Shown: positions 1-8,428 of the stretch, piece after piece
Layout of the letters: each line of letters opens with the position of its first letter
Position numbering within the stretch: position 1 is the stretch's first letter
Source: Shimia sp965227725
GTDB taxonomy: Bacteria > Pseudomonadota > Alphaproteobacteria > Rhodobacterales > Rhodobacteraceae
Length of the DNA: 64,000 nt
Direction: 5' to 3'
Assembly (NCBI RefSeq): GCF_965227725.1
Contig: NZ_CBDDGH010000001.1
Coordinates: 620,001-684,000, forward strand
The notes under the pieces: model-generated
Told to the model about the DNA's origin: nothing
Databases searched by the model: none
What the model saw: only the letters and a program-made list of their open reading frames with translations
Program-made: the position numbers and the translations under genes

Positions 1-699
1 GTCTTGCGCAAGTTGACGGGCGTATTCCGGCTCTCGCTGCCAGCCGCAGGCCACCTCCCATGCGAGATGGGCACGGCGCATCAGCGGCCCCATAGGCTCA
101 AGCATCACCCGATCAAAAAGCGGCAGGTCGCGGCGGCATTCATCCCAATCAATCAGCCAGAGATGCCCCAGCGGATCACGCAGCAGATTGCCCGGCGCAA
201 GGTCGCCATGAACAACACAGAGCGGCGTGGTTTGCACGGCACCCCAAGCGGCCCGGCACAGGGCCACAATATCGGCGGGCATCTGCGAGAGATCAACGTC
301 GCCGCCCGCCGCGCGGGTCAGCAGGTCTGCGGTGGCACAAAACCCCGGCCGTTGGGACACAGCGCGGCTCATTTCGTGAAACCGGTTGAGCGGGGCGGAG
401 AGGTCAGAGGCCGCAGCAGGCGGTATCACCGCCCCTTCGACAAAGTCCTCACATATCCAGCCCTCATCGATCCAAGCGCCGGACAGGCTGCGGCGCATGT
501 GCGGCACATTCAGTCCTGCGGCACGGGCGATGGCCTGCACCTCTGCAAGCCAGGCCATGGCCGCCTCTGAGTGTTGGGTGGACTTGAGCACCAGATCCTT
601 GGGCAGGCCGCGCGTGCGCCAGACCGTATTGCGATGGCCACCCGTGAGCTCTTCAAGCGGCGCATGGATGCCCCAGAGATGCAGAGGTGGATGGCTCAT
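1..699 (-). CDS. Phosphotransferase (APH/choline kinase fold), 3' end outside window
   Basis: The first 233 residues are visible; the C-terminus runs off the left edge. The frame carries the kinase-like catalytic loop VVHGDLAPGN at residues 162-171 (H164, D166) and the metal-binding LIDWDE at 182-187 (D184), which define the aminoglycoside phosphotransferase/choline kinase superfamily. The substrate cannot be told from sequence; small hydroxylated molecules are usual for the family. The start ATG at 699 lies 13 bases after the methyltransferase stop and is preceded by AGGAG, so this is the third gene of an amidase-methyltransferase-phosphotransferase operon. Function beyond the fold is inference. 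Confidence 0.8.
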   Translation of the reverse strand, partial: MSHPPLHLWGIHAPLEELTGGHRNTVWRTRGLPKDLVLKSTQHSEAAMAWLAEVQAIARAAGLNVPHMRRSLSGAWIDEGWICEDFVEGAVIPPAAASDLSAPLNRFHEMSRAVSQRPGFCATADLLTRAAGGDVDLSQMPADIVALCRAAWGAVQTTPLCVVHGDLAPGNLLRDPLGHLWLIDWDECRRDLPLFDRVMLEPMGPLMRRAHLAWEVACGWQREPEYARQLAQD

Positions 700-712
700 C
701 GCTTTGCGGCTC

Positions 713-1813
713 CTAAGGCACCTCGCAGGTGTAAAGCTGCACTTTCAGCCCACCATGTGCCACGGTGGCAAAGGGTGTTTCCAGCGGCAGGCCTGTGGCG
801 CGGGCGAGCCCTGTGTCGGTGGTGACAATACCCACGGTCCAGCCGGAGAAATGCTGCGAGAGCGCTTTGCCAAAGCTTGCGTAGAGCGCAAACAGCCCCT
901 TTTTGTCGCCAATCCGCGCGCCGTAAGGCGGGTTCACCACGACGATACCGGGGGGGCCATCTGGCGGTATGATCTCGCCCGCACTTTTTTGGGTAAAGCT
1001 GGCCCAGTCCGCCACCTCTGCGCGGCTGGCGTTTTCGCCTGCCATGCGGATCGCACCGGCGTCTTTGTCGGAGCCAAAAAAGCGTGCGCTGGGGGCTGTT
1101 GCCTCGGCATTGCGCAGCGCTTGGAACGCCTCGATGTCAAAATTGGCGAGCTGCTGAAAAGCAAAGCTGCGGGAGCGCCCCGGCAGAAGCCCGGCGGCGA
1201 TCTCGGCCGCTTCGATCACAAAGGTGCCGGAACCGCACATCGGGTCATAGACCGGCTGGCTGCCGTCAAAGCCGAGCTGGCGCAGGAACATGGCGGCCAT
1301 GTTTTCGCGCATGGGGGCCTTGGCGACGGCGGATTTGTGGCCGCGCTTGTGCAGGCTTTCGCCCGTGGTGTCGAGCGAGAGGGTGACCATATTATTGTCG
1401 ATCCGCGCCTTCACCACCACGTCGGCCTCTGCCGAAATGGGCGCGCCGACGGCGGTGGCCAAGCCCCGCTCGATGCGCTCTTTGGCGGCGCCCGCGTGGT
1501 AGATCTTGGATTTCTGCGTGGCGACATCCACCTTCAGCGGCACATCGGTGCGCAGATATTGCCGCCATGGCATATCGGCGATCAGACGCTCCAGCTGGTT
1601 GAGGTGCATGGCTTGAAAATTGTCGATCCGCGCCAGCACGCGCACCGCGCCGCGCAGGCTCAGATTGGCGCGCCAGACATCCTGCCAGTTGCCGCGAAAG
1701 CGCACGCCGCCGGGCATCATTTTGGGCTTTTTGAAGCCCAGATCCGCCATTTCCGCCGCCAGAGGCTTTTCCAGCCCAGGCGCGGTCACCACAAAGATTT
1801 CAAATTTTTTCAT
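713..1813 (-). CDS. THUMP domain class I SAM-dependent RNA methyltransferase (RlmL N-terminal-like)
   Basis: A 366-residue protein with an N-terminal ferredoxin-like/THUMP RNA-binding part (about residues 1-155) and a Rossmann methyltransferase part. The SAM-binding region contains DPMCGSGTFVIEAA near residue 192, and the catalytic NPPYG motif lies near residue 300, typical of N2-guanine methyltransferases acting on 23S rRNA. Compared with E. coli RlmL it is only the N-terminal half; the RlmK half is absent, which is normal for many alphaproteobacteria. It overlaps the amidase stop by four bases, so the two are co-translated. The exact rRNA position modified is not provable here. Confidence 0.88.
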   Translation of the reverse strand: MKKFEIFVVTAPGLEKPLAAEMADLGFKKPKMMPGGVRFRGNWQDVWRANLSLRGAVRVLARIDNFQAMHLNQLERLIADMPWRQYLRTDVPLKVDVATQKSKIYHAGAAKERIERGLATAVGAPISAEADVVVKARIDNNMVTLSLDTTGESLHKRGHKSAVAKAPMRENMAAMFLRQLGFDGSQPVYDPMCGSGTFVIEAAEIAAGLLPGRSRSFAFQQLANFDIEAFQALRNAEATAPSARFFGSDKDAGAIRMAGENASRAEVADWASFTQKSAGEIIPPDGPPGIVVVNPPYGARIGDKKGLFALYASFGKALSQHFSGWTVGIVTTDTGLARATGLPLETPFATVAHGGLKVQLYTCEVP

Positions 1814-3186
1814 GCGCCGCTTGTAGCGGGCTTTGTCAGGTGACGCGAGGCGTAGTCTGCACGAAAAAGCGGCTCTACGGCGGCGGCCAGACGCAAGAGG
1901 CGCGCTTCATCGCCGCCTTTGACCAAGAGCATCACACCACAGGAGGGCACATCCGTAGGCAGGGTGATGCCCGCGCTGCCCATGAGGTTGCCGATGCGGG
2001 TGTTGCGCAAGGCGAGCAGGTTTTCGGTGATGTAGTACTCCTGATCGGTCATCAGGCGCTCCACATTGGGCGGCAGGATCGGCGCGGTGGGCAGCACCAC
2101 GGCGTCATAGCTGGCAATGCGGGCCTCCCAGATGTCGCGCAATTCATGCAAGCGCTGCCAAGCGGCGACGTAATCCGGCCCGGTGATGGTGGCCCCGGCG
2201 CGGAACCGCTCCAGAATCTGGTCAAACATCTTGTCCGGTGCCGCCTCGATGGTGTCTTTCCACTCGCCGTAGGCCTCGGCCGTATAGAGCGGCGCGGTGA
2301 GGGACATGGCCTCAGCAATCTCAGGGGCCTGAATGAACTCCAGCGTCGCGCCCGCGACGCTCATCCGGTGGGTGGCGCGCTCAAAAGCGGCCAGCGGGGC
2401 CTCGCGCAGGTTTTCAAGCGCGATGGTTTCCAGCACCGCAAAGCGCTTGCCCTTCAGCGACACGCCGCGCAGATCCACAGGGGCGCTGCCATCCAGCATG
2501 GCAAAGAGCAGAGCGGCGTCTTCGACGGTGCGGGTAATCGGGCCGATGGTGTCAAAGCTGCGGCACAGCGGCACCACGCCTTTGCAGGAAATCCGCCCCG
2601 GCGTGGTTTTTAGACCCACAAGATCATTCCAGGCGGCGGGAATGCGCACCGAGCCGCCGGTGTCAGAGCCGATGCCAGCAGGTGCAAGGTCAAAGGCCAC
2701 GCTGGTGGCCGCCCCGGACGATGAGCCGCCGGGCACCGCGCCTGCGTCATTCACGCAGGGTGGTGTGGCGGTGATCGGATTGAGGCCAAGGCCCGAGAAC
2801 GCCAGCTCGCTCATATGGGTTTTGCCAAGGCAGATCAGACCCATGGCGGTGGCATTGGCGAGCACCTCAGCGTCCTCCTGTGGCACACGGCCCTTGAGCA
2901 GGGCAGACCCGGCTTCGGTCACCACACCGGCGCTGTCAAACAGGTCTTTCCAGCTGATCGGCACGCCATCAAGCGGCGACAGGCGCAGCCCCAGACGGGC
3001 GCGCTCCGATGCGGCAGCGGCTTCTGCCAGCGCGCGCTCGCGGGTGATCGCAGAATAGATGCGATCACGAAGGGTATGGCCTTCAATGGCGGTCAGATAG
3101 GTTTCGGTCAGCGCCACCGGATCAATCGCCCCGGCTTCGATCCCGCGCCCCAGATCCGCAACGCCCATTTTCAGCCATTCCAACAT
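1810..3186 (-). CDS. Amidase (amidase signature family)
   Basis: A 458-residue amidase-signature enzyme hydrolysing carboxamides by a Ser-cisSer-Lys triad. The lysine is in ISWKDLFD (about residue 81), the glycine/serine loop is GGSSSGAA, and the nucleophile lies in GSDTGGSVRIPA. I chose ATG 3186 because it has GGAG 7 bases upstream; the frame stays open for 25 more codons, but that stretch would run to within 10 bases of the divergent UbiH-type start and has no conserved look. It heads an operon with the methyltransferase and phosphotransferase. No GatB neighbour is present, so a GatA role in Gln-tRNA formation is unlikely; substrate unknown. Confidence 0.88.
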   Translation of the reverse strand: MLEWLKMGVADLGRGIEAGAIDPVALTETYLTAIEGHTLRDRIYSAITRERALAEAAAASERARLGLRLSPLDGVPISWKDLFDSAGVVTEAGSALLKGRVPQEDAEVLANATAMGLICLGKTHMSELAFSGLGLNPITATPPCVNDAGAVPGGSSSGAATSVAFDLAPAGIGSDTGGSVRIPAAWNDLVGLKTTPGRISCKGVVPLCRSFDTIGPITRTVEDAALLFAMLDGSAPVDLRGVSLKGKRFAVLETIALENLREAPLAAFERATHRMSVAGATLEFIQAPEIAEAMSLTAPLYTAEAYGEWKDTIEAAPDKMFDQILERFRAGATITGPDYVAAWQRLHELRDIWEARIASYDAVVLPTAPILPPNVERLMTDQEYYITENLLALRNTRIGNLMGSAGITLPTDVPSCGVMLLVKGGDEARLLRLAAAVEPLFRADYASRHLTKPATSGA

Positions 3187-3270
3187 TTTGCTCTCCAAAC
3201 CTCTGATCAGCGCGACGGTAGCGGCGCAATCGCGCATGGACAATCCCGAACCGACACCCATATTGGCGTC

Positions 3271-4485
3271 ATGAGTTTTGACACCGATATTCTGATCGCC
3301 GGTGGCGGGTTGAACGGCCCTGCCCTGGCGCTGGCGCTCGCGCAGGCGGGCTTTGATGTGACCGTTGTGGATGCGCGCCCTGCTCCCGCACGGGCGGCAG
3401 GCAACTTTGACGGGCGCGGCTATGCGCTGGCGCTGGCCTCCAAGCGGCTGCTGAGCGCGATTGGTGTCTGGGAGCAGGTGGCGGATCAGGCTGAGCCGAT
3501 GCGCGACATCAAGGTCTCAGACGGGCGCGCGGGCGAAGGGCCGTCGCCGTTCTTCATGCATTTCGACCACCGCGAGATCGAAGAAGGCCCGATGGGGTTC
3601 ATGCTGGAGGACCGCTTCCTTTACCGCGCCTTCCTGACGGCGATGGAAGCCGAGCCGAAGATCACGCTGATTTCCGGCACAGAGGTCACCGATCAAGAGG
3701 TTGATGTCAGCGGTGTCACGGTCACGCTGAGTGATGACACGACACGGCGCGCAAGGCTGCTGGTGGGCTGTGACGGGCGGCAGACCGGTGTTGGCAAACG
3801 CGCGCGTATCAAGCGCACCGGCTGGGGCTATGGGCAGACCGCGCTGGTCTGCGCGATCAAACATGAAAAGCCCCACAATGGCGTGGCGCATCAGTTCTTC
3901 ATGCCCCCCGGCCCGCTGGCGATCCTGCCGCTGCCAAACAATATGAGCTCCATTGTCTGGTCAGAAACCGACGAGGCTGCTGCCGCCATCCATGCGCTGT
4001 CTGACGAAGACTATATGGCGGTACTGCGTCCGCGCTTTGGCGATTTCCTTGGAGAGATCGAACTGGCGGGCAACCGCTTCACCTATCCGCTGAGCCTGTC
4101 GGTGGCCAACAGCTTCATCGCAGAGCGCGTGGCGCTGGTGGGGGATGCGGCCCATGGCATGCACCCGATTGCCGGACAGGGCCTCAACGCCGGTCTGCGC
4201 GATGTGGCGGCGCTGGCGCAAATCTTGACGGAGGCGCAGCAACGCGGCGAAGACATCGCCTCTCCGCTGGTGTTGGGCCGCTATCAGGAATGGCGCCGCT
4301 TTGACACCGCCACGCTGGTGGCCGCAACCGATCTCACCAACAAGCTTTTCTCCAACGACAACCCGCTGCTGCGTGCCGCGCGGGATGTGGGCATGGGGCT
4401 TGTGGGGGCAATGCCGGGCTTGCGCCGCACCTTCATGCGCGAGGCTGCGGGCCTCAATGGTGAATTGCCCAAGCTGATGCAGTAG
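3271..4485 (+). CDS. UbiH/UbiF/COQ6-family FAD-dependent hydroxylase
   Basis: A 404-residue class A flavin monooxygenase of the ubiquinone-biosynthesis hydroxylase family, which hydroxylates the quinone ring using FAD, NAD(P)H and O2. It shows the FAD dinucleotide fold GGGLNGPALALALA at residues 9-22, the internal GCDGRQTGVGK motif and the ribityl-binding GDAAHGMHPIAGQGLNAG motif near residue 290. The ATG at 3271 starts right before the conserved beta strand. The frame is open far upstream but that stretch is antisense to the amidase. Which ring position (C5, C6 or C7) is modified cannot be assigned from sequence alone. Confidence 0.9.
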   Translation: MSFDTDILIAGGGLNGPALALALAQAGFDVTVVDARPAPARAAGNFDGRGYALALASKRLLSAIGVWEQVADQAEPMRDIKVSDGRAGEGPSPFFMHFDHREIEEGPMGFMLEDRFLYRAFLTAMEAEPKITLISGTEVTDQEVDVSGVTVTLSDDTTRRARLLVGCDGRQTGVGKRARIKRTGWGYGQTALVCAIKHEKPHNGVAHQFFMPPGPLAILPLPNNMSSIVWSETDEAAAAIHALSDEDYMAVLRPRFGDFLGEIELAGNRFTYPLSLSVANSFIAERVALVGDAAHGMHPIAGQGLNAGLRDVAALAQILTEAQQRGEDIASPLVLGRYQEWRRFDTATLVAATDLTNKLFSNDNPLLRAARDVGMGLVGAMPGLRRTFMREAAGLNGELPKLMQ

Positions 4486-4493
4486 ACGCGCCA

Positions 4494-4555
4494 GCGCTTC
4501 TCATTCGTCAAATATCCCAGGGGTGAGCGCAAAGCGCGAGGGGGCTGGCCCCCTC
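4494..4555. repeat. Dispersed convergent-gap repeat, copy A
   Basis: The gap between the UbiH-type gene (+) and the Trm112-like gene (-) begins with the core GCGCTTCTCATTCGTCAAAT (4494-4513) continuing ATCCC, and ends with an 18-base hairpin at 4538-4555 (GAGGGGG / CCCCCTC, loop CTGG). Related cores occur at 10016-10042 and, inverted, at 19481-19510, also between convergent genes. Likely a bidirectional terminator-like repeat. Confidence 0.6.
4538..4555. terminator. Hairpin between convergent genes
   Basis: A perfect 7-bp stem GAGGGGG/CCCCCTC with a CTGG loop. There is no long T-run on either side, so if it terminates transcription it does so weakly or with help from Rho. It is the hairpin part of repeat copy A. 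Confidence 0.45.
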
Positions 4556-4584
4556 AGCCTTCTTTCAATAGCTTAACTTTGAGT

Positions 4585-4788
4585 TCACTCGATCACGCGG
4601 GCTTCGTCGATCAACATCACTGGAATGCCAGCGCGGATCGGGAAGGCGAGACCAGCCGCGCGGGAGATCAGCTCCTGCTTTTCCGCGTCATATTCCAAAG
4701 TCCGCCCGGTCTGCGGGCAGACCAGCGCTTCCAGCATCCGGCGGTCAAATTTCGGGTCAAGCTGCGGCTCGGTTTGCGCATCCATCAT
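4585..4788 (-). CDS. Trm112/YcaR family protein (UPF0434)
   Basis: A 67-residue protein of the Trm112-like small zinc-ribbon family. It shows the family core MLEALVCPQTGRTLEYD (residues 18-34) and the FPIRAGIPVMLIDEAR C-terminal signature. Only one cysteine remains, so zinc binding is probably lost, as in many bacterial members. In eukaryotes Trm112 activates several methyltransferases; the bacterial role is not settled. The start codons at 4788/4785 overlap the LON-domain gene's TGA, indicating translational coupling in the order ybbN, LON-domain, Trm112-like. Confidence 0.85.
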   Translation of the reverse strand: MMDAQTEPQLDPKFDRRMLEALVCPQTGRTLEYDAEKQELISRAAGLAFPIRAGIPVMLIDEARVIE

Positions 4789-5429
4789 TGTATCAAGTCC
4801 TCTCCGTCACCGCTGCGCAGTGCAAATTCCAAAAGTGTCACAAGAGTTTCGCGGCGCGTGGTCAGCGAAGGCGCCTCCAGTAGCGCCTGTTTGTCCTCTG
4901 CGCCAAACTCCAAAAGCATCGACAGCGAGTTGATCAGCAACTCGTCATCCGCATCTTTGAGCGTGTCCCAATCAGTCGACAGCTCGCGTTGGTCAAAATA
5001 CCGCTTGAGCAGATCCATAAAGGCCGGGCGCTGAAAGCCCGGGTCATTTTCCGTGCCGCCCAGATCGCGTTCAAAACCGTCCCAAAGCACCTGACAGCGG
5101 CGGTAAGGCGCAAACCCTTCGACCTCCTGCAGCACGCGAAAGCGTGACACGCCCGAGAGGGTGATCAGATAGCGATTGTCATCGGTCTCTGAAAACTGGG
5201 TGATGCGCCCGGCACAGCCGATGGTGTGCAGGCCGGAGCCGTCCCGCCCCGGCACCTCATTGGGCTGGATCATCCCGATCAGGCGCTCCGAGGTCTTGAG
5301 CGCGTCATCCAGCATCGCCAGATAACGCGGTTCAAAGATATGCAGCGGGAGGCGCGCGCGGGGCAACATCAGCGCCCCGGGCAAAGGAAACACCGCCAGC
5401 GTTTCCGGAAGGTCAGCGGCTTTGAACAT
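4785..5429 (-). CDS. LON N-terminal substrate-binding domain protein
   Basis: A 214-residue protein made only of the LON protease N-terminal domain, with the typical opening VFPLPGALMLPRARLPLHIF and EPRYLAMLDDAL at about residues 14-44. It has no ATPase and no Ser-Lys protease domain. Stand-alone members of this kind are common in alphaproteobacteria beside ybbN-like thioredoxins, as here. A chaperone or substrate-adaptor role is inferred from family and neighbour. It follows ybbN by 41 bases and overlaps the Trm112-like gene by four bases. Confidence 0.85.
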   Translation of the reverse strand: MFKAADLPETLAVFPLPGALMLPRARLPLHIFEPRYLAMLDDALKTSERLIGMIQPNEVPGRDGSGLHTIGCAGRITQFSETDDNRYLITLSGVSRFRVLQEVEGFAPYRRCQVLWDGFERDLGGTENDPGFQRPAFMDLLKRYFDQRELSTDWDTLKDADDELLINSLSMLLEFGAEDKQALLEAPSLTTRRETLVTLLEFALRSGDGEDLIQ

Positions 5430-5470
5430 GGCAGAAGCCTACTCTGGAACGCCTGATCCGCAAAGCGAGA

Positions 5471-6397
5471 TCATGCAAAGATCAGCGAGCTCAGTTTACG
5501 ACGCCCATTGAGCACCACCGGATCATTGGCTGGAAGCGCCTCAAAGATGGTGAAGAGCTGGGCCTTGGCTGCGCCGTCGTTCCATTCGCGATCGCGGCGG
5601 AACAGCTCCAGCAGCTCGGTCACGGCCTCTTCGACCTGATCAGCGGCATGCAGGGCCTGCGCCAGATCGAGACGCGCCTGATGATTGTCGGGATCCGCCT
5701 CCACAGCCGCACGCAGCTCTGCCACGGGGCCAGCGTTTTCTGCCTGACGGGCCAGCTCAATCTGGGCGCGCACCGCTTCGATTTCAGGCGCCTCGGAGAT
5801 GGCCTCCGGCGCGCCGTTGATCACAGCTTCGGCCTGATCGGTCTGGCCAAGCGCCAGATAGGCGCGCGCCATGCCCGCAAATGCGGCTGCGTTTTCAGGA
5901 TCTTGCTCGGCAATGGCCGCGAAGGTTTCCGCCGCGGAGGTGGCATCGCCCTCGCCCAGCATCTCTTCCGCTGCGGCCAGCGCATCGGCCAGACCGCCAT
6001 CGGGCATGGCGCCGCCACCGGCCTCAACCACACGCGCCACAAAGGCGTCAATCTCGCTGGGCGGCAGCGCGCCCTGGAAACCGTCAACCGGCTGGCCCTG
6101 CCAGAAGGCATAGACGGTCGGGATGGATTGCACGCGCATCTGGCCTGCGATCATCTGGTTTTCGTCCACATTGACCTTGGCCATTTTCACCGCGCCGCCC
6201 GCTGCGGTCACAGCCGCCTCAAGCGCGGGGCCGAGGGTCTTGCAGGGGCCGCACCATGGCGCCCAGAAGTCTACGATCACCGGCACGGTCATGGAGGCAT
6301 CCACAACGTCGGCCATAAAAGTGGCTTCAGATACGTCTTTGATCAGATCACCATTTGCGGGCGCGGTCTGTGCGCCTCCGCCAAGAATATCCATCAT
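5471..6397 (-). CDS. ybbN: YbbN/CnoX-type thioredoxin-TPR co-chaperone
   Basis: A 308-residue protein with an N-terminal thioredoxin domain (about residues 20-130; active site WAPWCGPCK, both cysteines present) followed by a C-terminal TPR-like helical half (about 135-300). In E. coli the equivalent CnoX binds chlorine-stressed proteins and hands them to GroEL/DnaK, but it lacks the WCGPC cysteine pair; here the pair is intact, so real disulfide chemistry is possible. GGAG sits 7 bases before the first of two adjacent ATG codons. First gene of the ybbN, LON-domain, Trm112-like operon. Confidence 0.9.
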   Translation of the reverse strand: MMDILGGGAQTAPANGDLIKDVSEATFMADVVDASMTVPVIVDFWAPWCGPCKTLGPALEAAVTAAGGAVKMAKVNVDENQMIAGQMRVQSIPTVYAFWQGQPVDGFQGALPPSEIDAFVARVVEAGGGAMPDGGLADALAAAEEMLGEGDATSAAETFAAIAEQDPENAAAFAGMARAYLALGQTDQAEAVINGAPEAISEAPEIEAVRAQIELARQAENAGPVAELRAAVEADPDNHQARLDLAQALHAADQVEEAVTELLELFRRDREWNDGAAKAQLFTIFEALPANDPVVLNGRRKLSSLIFA

Positions 6398-6505
6398 CTT
6401 TTGTCTCCGTCTGGACCTTGCCCCCTATATGGCGAGATGCGGCGCAGAAACCAAGGGAGGAGTTGGTTTTGGCGCGCAGCAAAAGCGGGCAAAGTCGCGG
6501 GTGTT

Positions 6506-7294
6506 TTACAGGTCGAAGGTGGCAAAGATCGGCGCGTGGTCTGACGGCTTTTCCCAGCCACGGGCCGCGCGCAGCACACGGCTTGAGTGCGCGGCGTTGG
6601 AAATGTCCGGCGTGGCCCAGATGTGATCGAGCCTGCGGCCCTTGTCTGCCGCGTCCCAGTCACGCGCGCGATAAGACCACCAGCTGTAGAGCTTGCCCTC
6701 AGGGATGTCCTGTCGGGTGATATCGACCCAGCCGCCCGCCTCTTGGGTTTCGGCAAGCTTTTCGACCTCAATCGGGGTGTGGCTCACCACTTTCAGCAGT
6801 TTCTTGTGATCCCAGACGTCATCTTCGCGCGGCGCGATGTTGAGATCGCCCACCATGATGGATTTGCTCATGTCTTCGCGTTTGAAGTAGTCCCGCATGT
6901 CGGCAAGGTAGTCGAGCTTCTGGCCAAATTTCTCATTCTGCTCGCGATCCGGCACATCGCCGCCCGCAGGTACGTAGAAATTGTGGACAGTCATGCCGTT
7001 TTCCAGCCGCCCGGCGATGTGGCGGGCATGGCCGAGATCGGCAAAATCTTCACTGCCCGCTTCCTCCATGGGGATCTTGGAGAAGATCGCCACGCCGTTG
7101 TAGCCCTTCTGGCCGCGCGCGACCATGTGGGTGTAGCCAAGGGCGGCAAAGCTTTCAGCGGGGATTTTATCGACGGGGCTTTTGCATTCCTGAAGGCAGA
7201 GCACATCGGGGGCTTCTTCCTGCATCAGCTTTTGCACAATCGGCTCGCGCAGACGCACGGAGTTGATGTTCCAGGTGGCAAGCGTGAATGACAT
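6506..7294 (-). CDS. xthA: Exodeoxyribonuclease III (AP endonuclease)
   Basis: A 262-residue exonuclease III of the EEP superfamily, repairing abasic sites and trimming damaged 3' ends. It starts LATWNINSVR (metal-binding Asn), has LCLQECK (catalytic Glu, about residue 37), YNGVAIFSK, VGDLNIAP and the C-terminal SDHAPIFATF with the catalytic Asp-His. Length matches the family. The start at 7294 follows a GGGAG Shine-Dalgarno. It stands alone, 108 bases upstream of ybbN, with a terminator for an upstream minus-strand transcript at 7394-7422. Confidence 0.95.
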   Translation of the reverse strand: MSFTLATWNINSVRLREPIVQKLMQEEAPDVLCLQECKSPVDKIPAESFAALGYTHMVARGQKGYNGVAIFSKIPMEEAGSEDFADLGHARHIAGRLENGMTVHNFYVPAGGDVPDREQNEKFGQKLDYLADMRDYFKREDMSKSIMVGDLNIAPREDDVWDHKKLLKVVSHTPIEVEKLAETQEAGGWVDITRQDIPEGKLYSWWSYRARDWDAADKGRRLDHIWATPDISNAAHSSRVLRAARGWEKPSDHAPIFATFDL

Positions 7295-7393
7295 TGAGCT
7301 CTCCCTCAGATGTTTGACGCGACCCTACGCGGGCGGGCGGGTGCTGCCAATCCGAAAGCTGCGCCAAGACAGAGGCGTCCAGACTCTAGGCAC

Positions 7394-7422
7394 AAAAAAA
7401 GGCCCGAGCCGGAGCCCGGGCC
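7394..7422 (-). terminator. Rho-independent terminator of minus-strand candidate sRNA
   Basis: Read on the minus strand, GGCCCG (7422-7417) pairs with CGGGCC (7406-7401) and is followed by seven T residues (7400-7394). It closes whatever is transcribed leftward out of 7423-7577, either the response regulator message or an independent small RNA. Confidence 0.75.
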
Positions 7423-7518
7423 AGTCCAACAGGGAGGTTCATGTCATAACCCGGACATGGGCGGGAACTCTTTGGTCTTTGCAAATGGTGCGCGTTTCAA
7501 ATTCTTCACCGCACCATT
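7394..7518 (-). ncRNA. Candidate small RNA with three stem-loops
   Basis: On the minus strand between the response regulator and xthA there is no plausible ORF but strong structure. A 9-bp perfect stem joins AATGGTGCG (seen on + at 7484-7492) and CGCACCATT (7510-7518). A 6-bp stem joins CATGTC (7440-7445) and GACATG (7454-7459). The terminator follows. Upstream on the minus strand, TTGCAC at 7551-7546 and an AT-rich TAAATATGTT from 7530 could act as -35/-10. A CCTCCC stretch at 7436-7431 (minus) is a possible anti-Shine-Dalgarno seed. I cannot match it to a named family. A 3' UTR of the regulator gene is the alternative. Confidence 0.45.
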
Positions 7519-7577
7519 GTAACATATTTAGGGGCTGCCGTGGTTGTGCAAAGTCCCACGGCAATCCATCGGCGGTT

Positions 7578-8264
7578 TTATGCCACCAGCCGGTAACCGC
7601 CGCTTTCGGTGATCAGCAGCCGTGCGTTGGAGGGATCGGGCTCGATCTTCTGACGCAGACGGTAGATGTGGGTTTCCAGCGTGTGGGTGGTGACACCCGC
7701 GTTATACCCCCAGACCTCGTGGAGCAGCACGTCGCGTGCCACAACACCTTCGGTTGCCCGGTAGAGGAACTTCAGGATGTTTGTCTCTTTCTCGGTCAGG
7801 CGGATCTTGCGATCGTCCTCGGTGGTCAAGAGCTTCATGGACGGCTTGAACGTATATGGCCCAAGCTGGAAGACCGCGTCTTCAGATTGCTCATGCTGGC
7901 GCAGCTGCGCACGAATCCGCGCAAGCAGCACCGGGAACTTAAACGGCTTGGTCACATAGTCATTTGCGCCCGAATCAAGGCCCAGAATGGTGTCTGCGTC
8001 GCTGTCATGACCGGTCAGCATCAGGATCGGGCTTTTCACGCCCTGCTTGCGCATCAGGCGGCAGAGCTCGCGGCCGTCGGTGTCAGGCAGGCCCACATCC
8101 AGAATGATGATGTCATACAGGCCTTCTTTGACACGGCTCATGGCATCTGCGCCGTTGGCCGCTTCAAACACGTCAAAGTCTTCGGTCATCACCAACTGCT
8201 CAGACAGCGCCTCGCGCAGATCGTCATCATCGTCTACCAGCAGGATTTTTTTCAATTGCGCCAT
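7578..8264 (-). CDS. OmpR-family response regulator
   Basis: A 228-residue two-component regulator. The receiver domain (residues 5-118) has the acidic pocket DDDDD (11-15), phosphoacceptor D56 in ILDVGLP, switch T84 and K106 in YVTKPF. The C-terminal winged helix (about 130-228) has the typical ending THTLETHIYRLRQKIE. ATG 8264 is chosen because AGGAGG lies 8-9 bases upstream; the frame is open upstream but that region looks regulatory. No histidine kinase is nearby, so it is an orphan here. It resembles essential envelope regulators of alphaproteobacteria (CenR-like), a suggestion from memory only. Confidence 0.9.
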   Translation of the reverse strand: MAQLKKILLVDDDDDLREALSEQLVMTEDFDVFEAANGADAMSRVKEGLYDIIILDVGLPDTDGRELCRLMRKQGVKSPILMLTGHDSDADTILGLDSGANDYVTKPFKFPVLLARIRAQLRQHEQSEDAVFQLGPYTFKPSMKLLTTEDDRKIRLTEKETNILKFLYRATEGVVARDVLLHEVWGYNAGVTTHTLETHIYRLRQKIEPDPSNARLLITESGGYRLVA

Positions 8265-8280
8265 GTGCCGCCTCCTCGTT

Positions 8281-8316
8281 TGAATTGCTTGGTAGACGAT
8301 TTGAGGTACCAATTCA
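8281..8316. promoter_or_regulatory. Inverted repeats in the divergent regulator/ribA gap
   Basis: The 164-base gap holds TGAATTG (8281-8287) paired with CAATTCA (8310-8316), and inside it TTGGTA (8289-8294) with TACCAA (8307-8312). They lie just upstream of the regulator's Shine-Dalgarno, so they could be an operator or an mRNA leader hairpin for the minus-strand gene. No protein can be assigned. Confidence 0.35.
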
Positions 8317-8428
8317 TTTACAACAAGATTTGCTGCAAAACTCTCACGCCCTCGTGTTTCAGCAGCGGCAAATGTTTCATATTGCTGCAAGGGACGCTAC
8401 ATGTGTGGCCCAACCAATTGAGAATCTC

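Noticed and set aside
386..1843. A 485-codon open frame on the plus strand across the phosphotransferase and methyltransferase genes
   Set aside because: It is the antisense shadow of genes with clear motifs (VVHGDLAPGN, NPPYG) on the minus strand; its own translation is low complexity and unlike any family.
8265..8428. FMN riboswitch upstream of ribA
   Set aside because: The conserved RFN elements are not present; only simple inverted repeats near the divergent start are visible.
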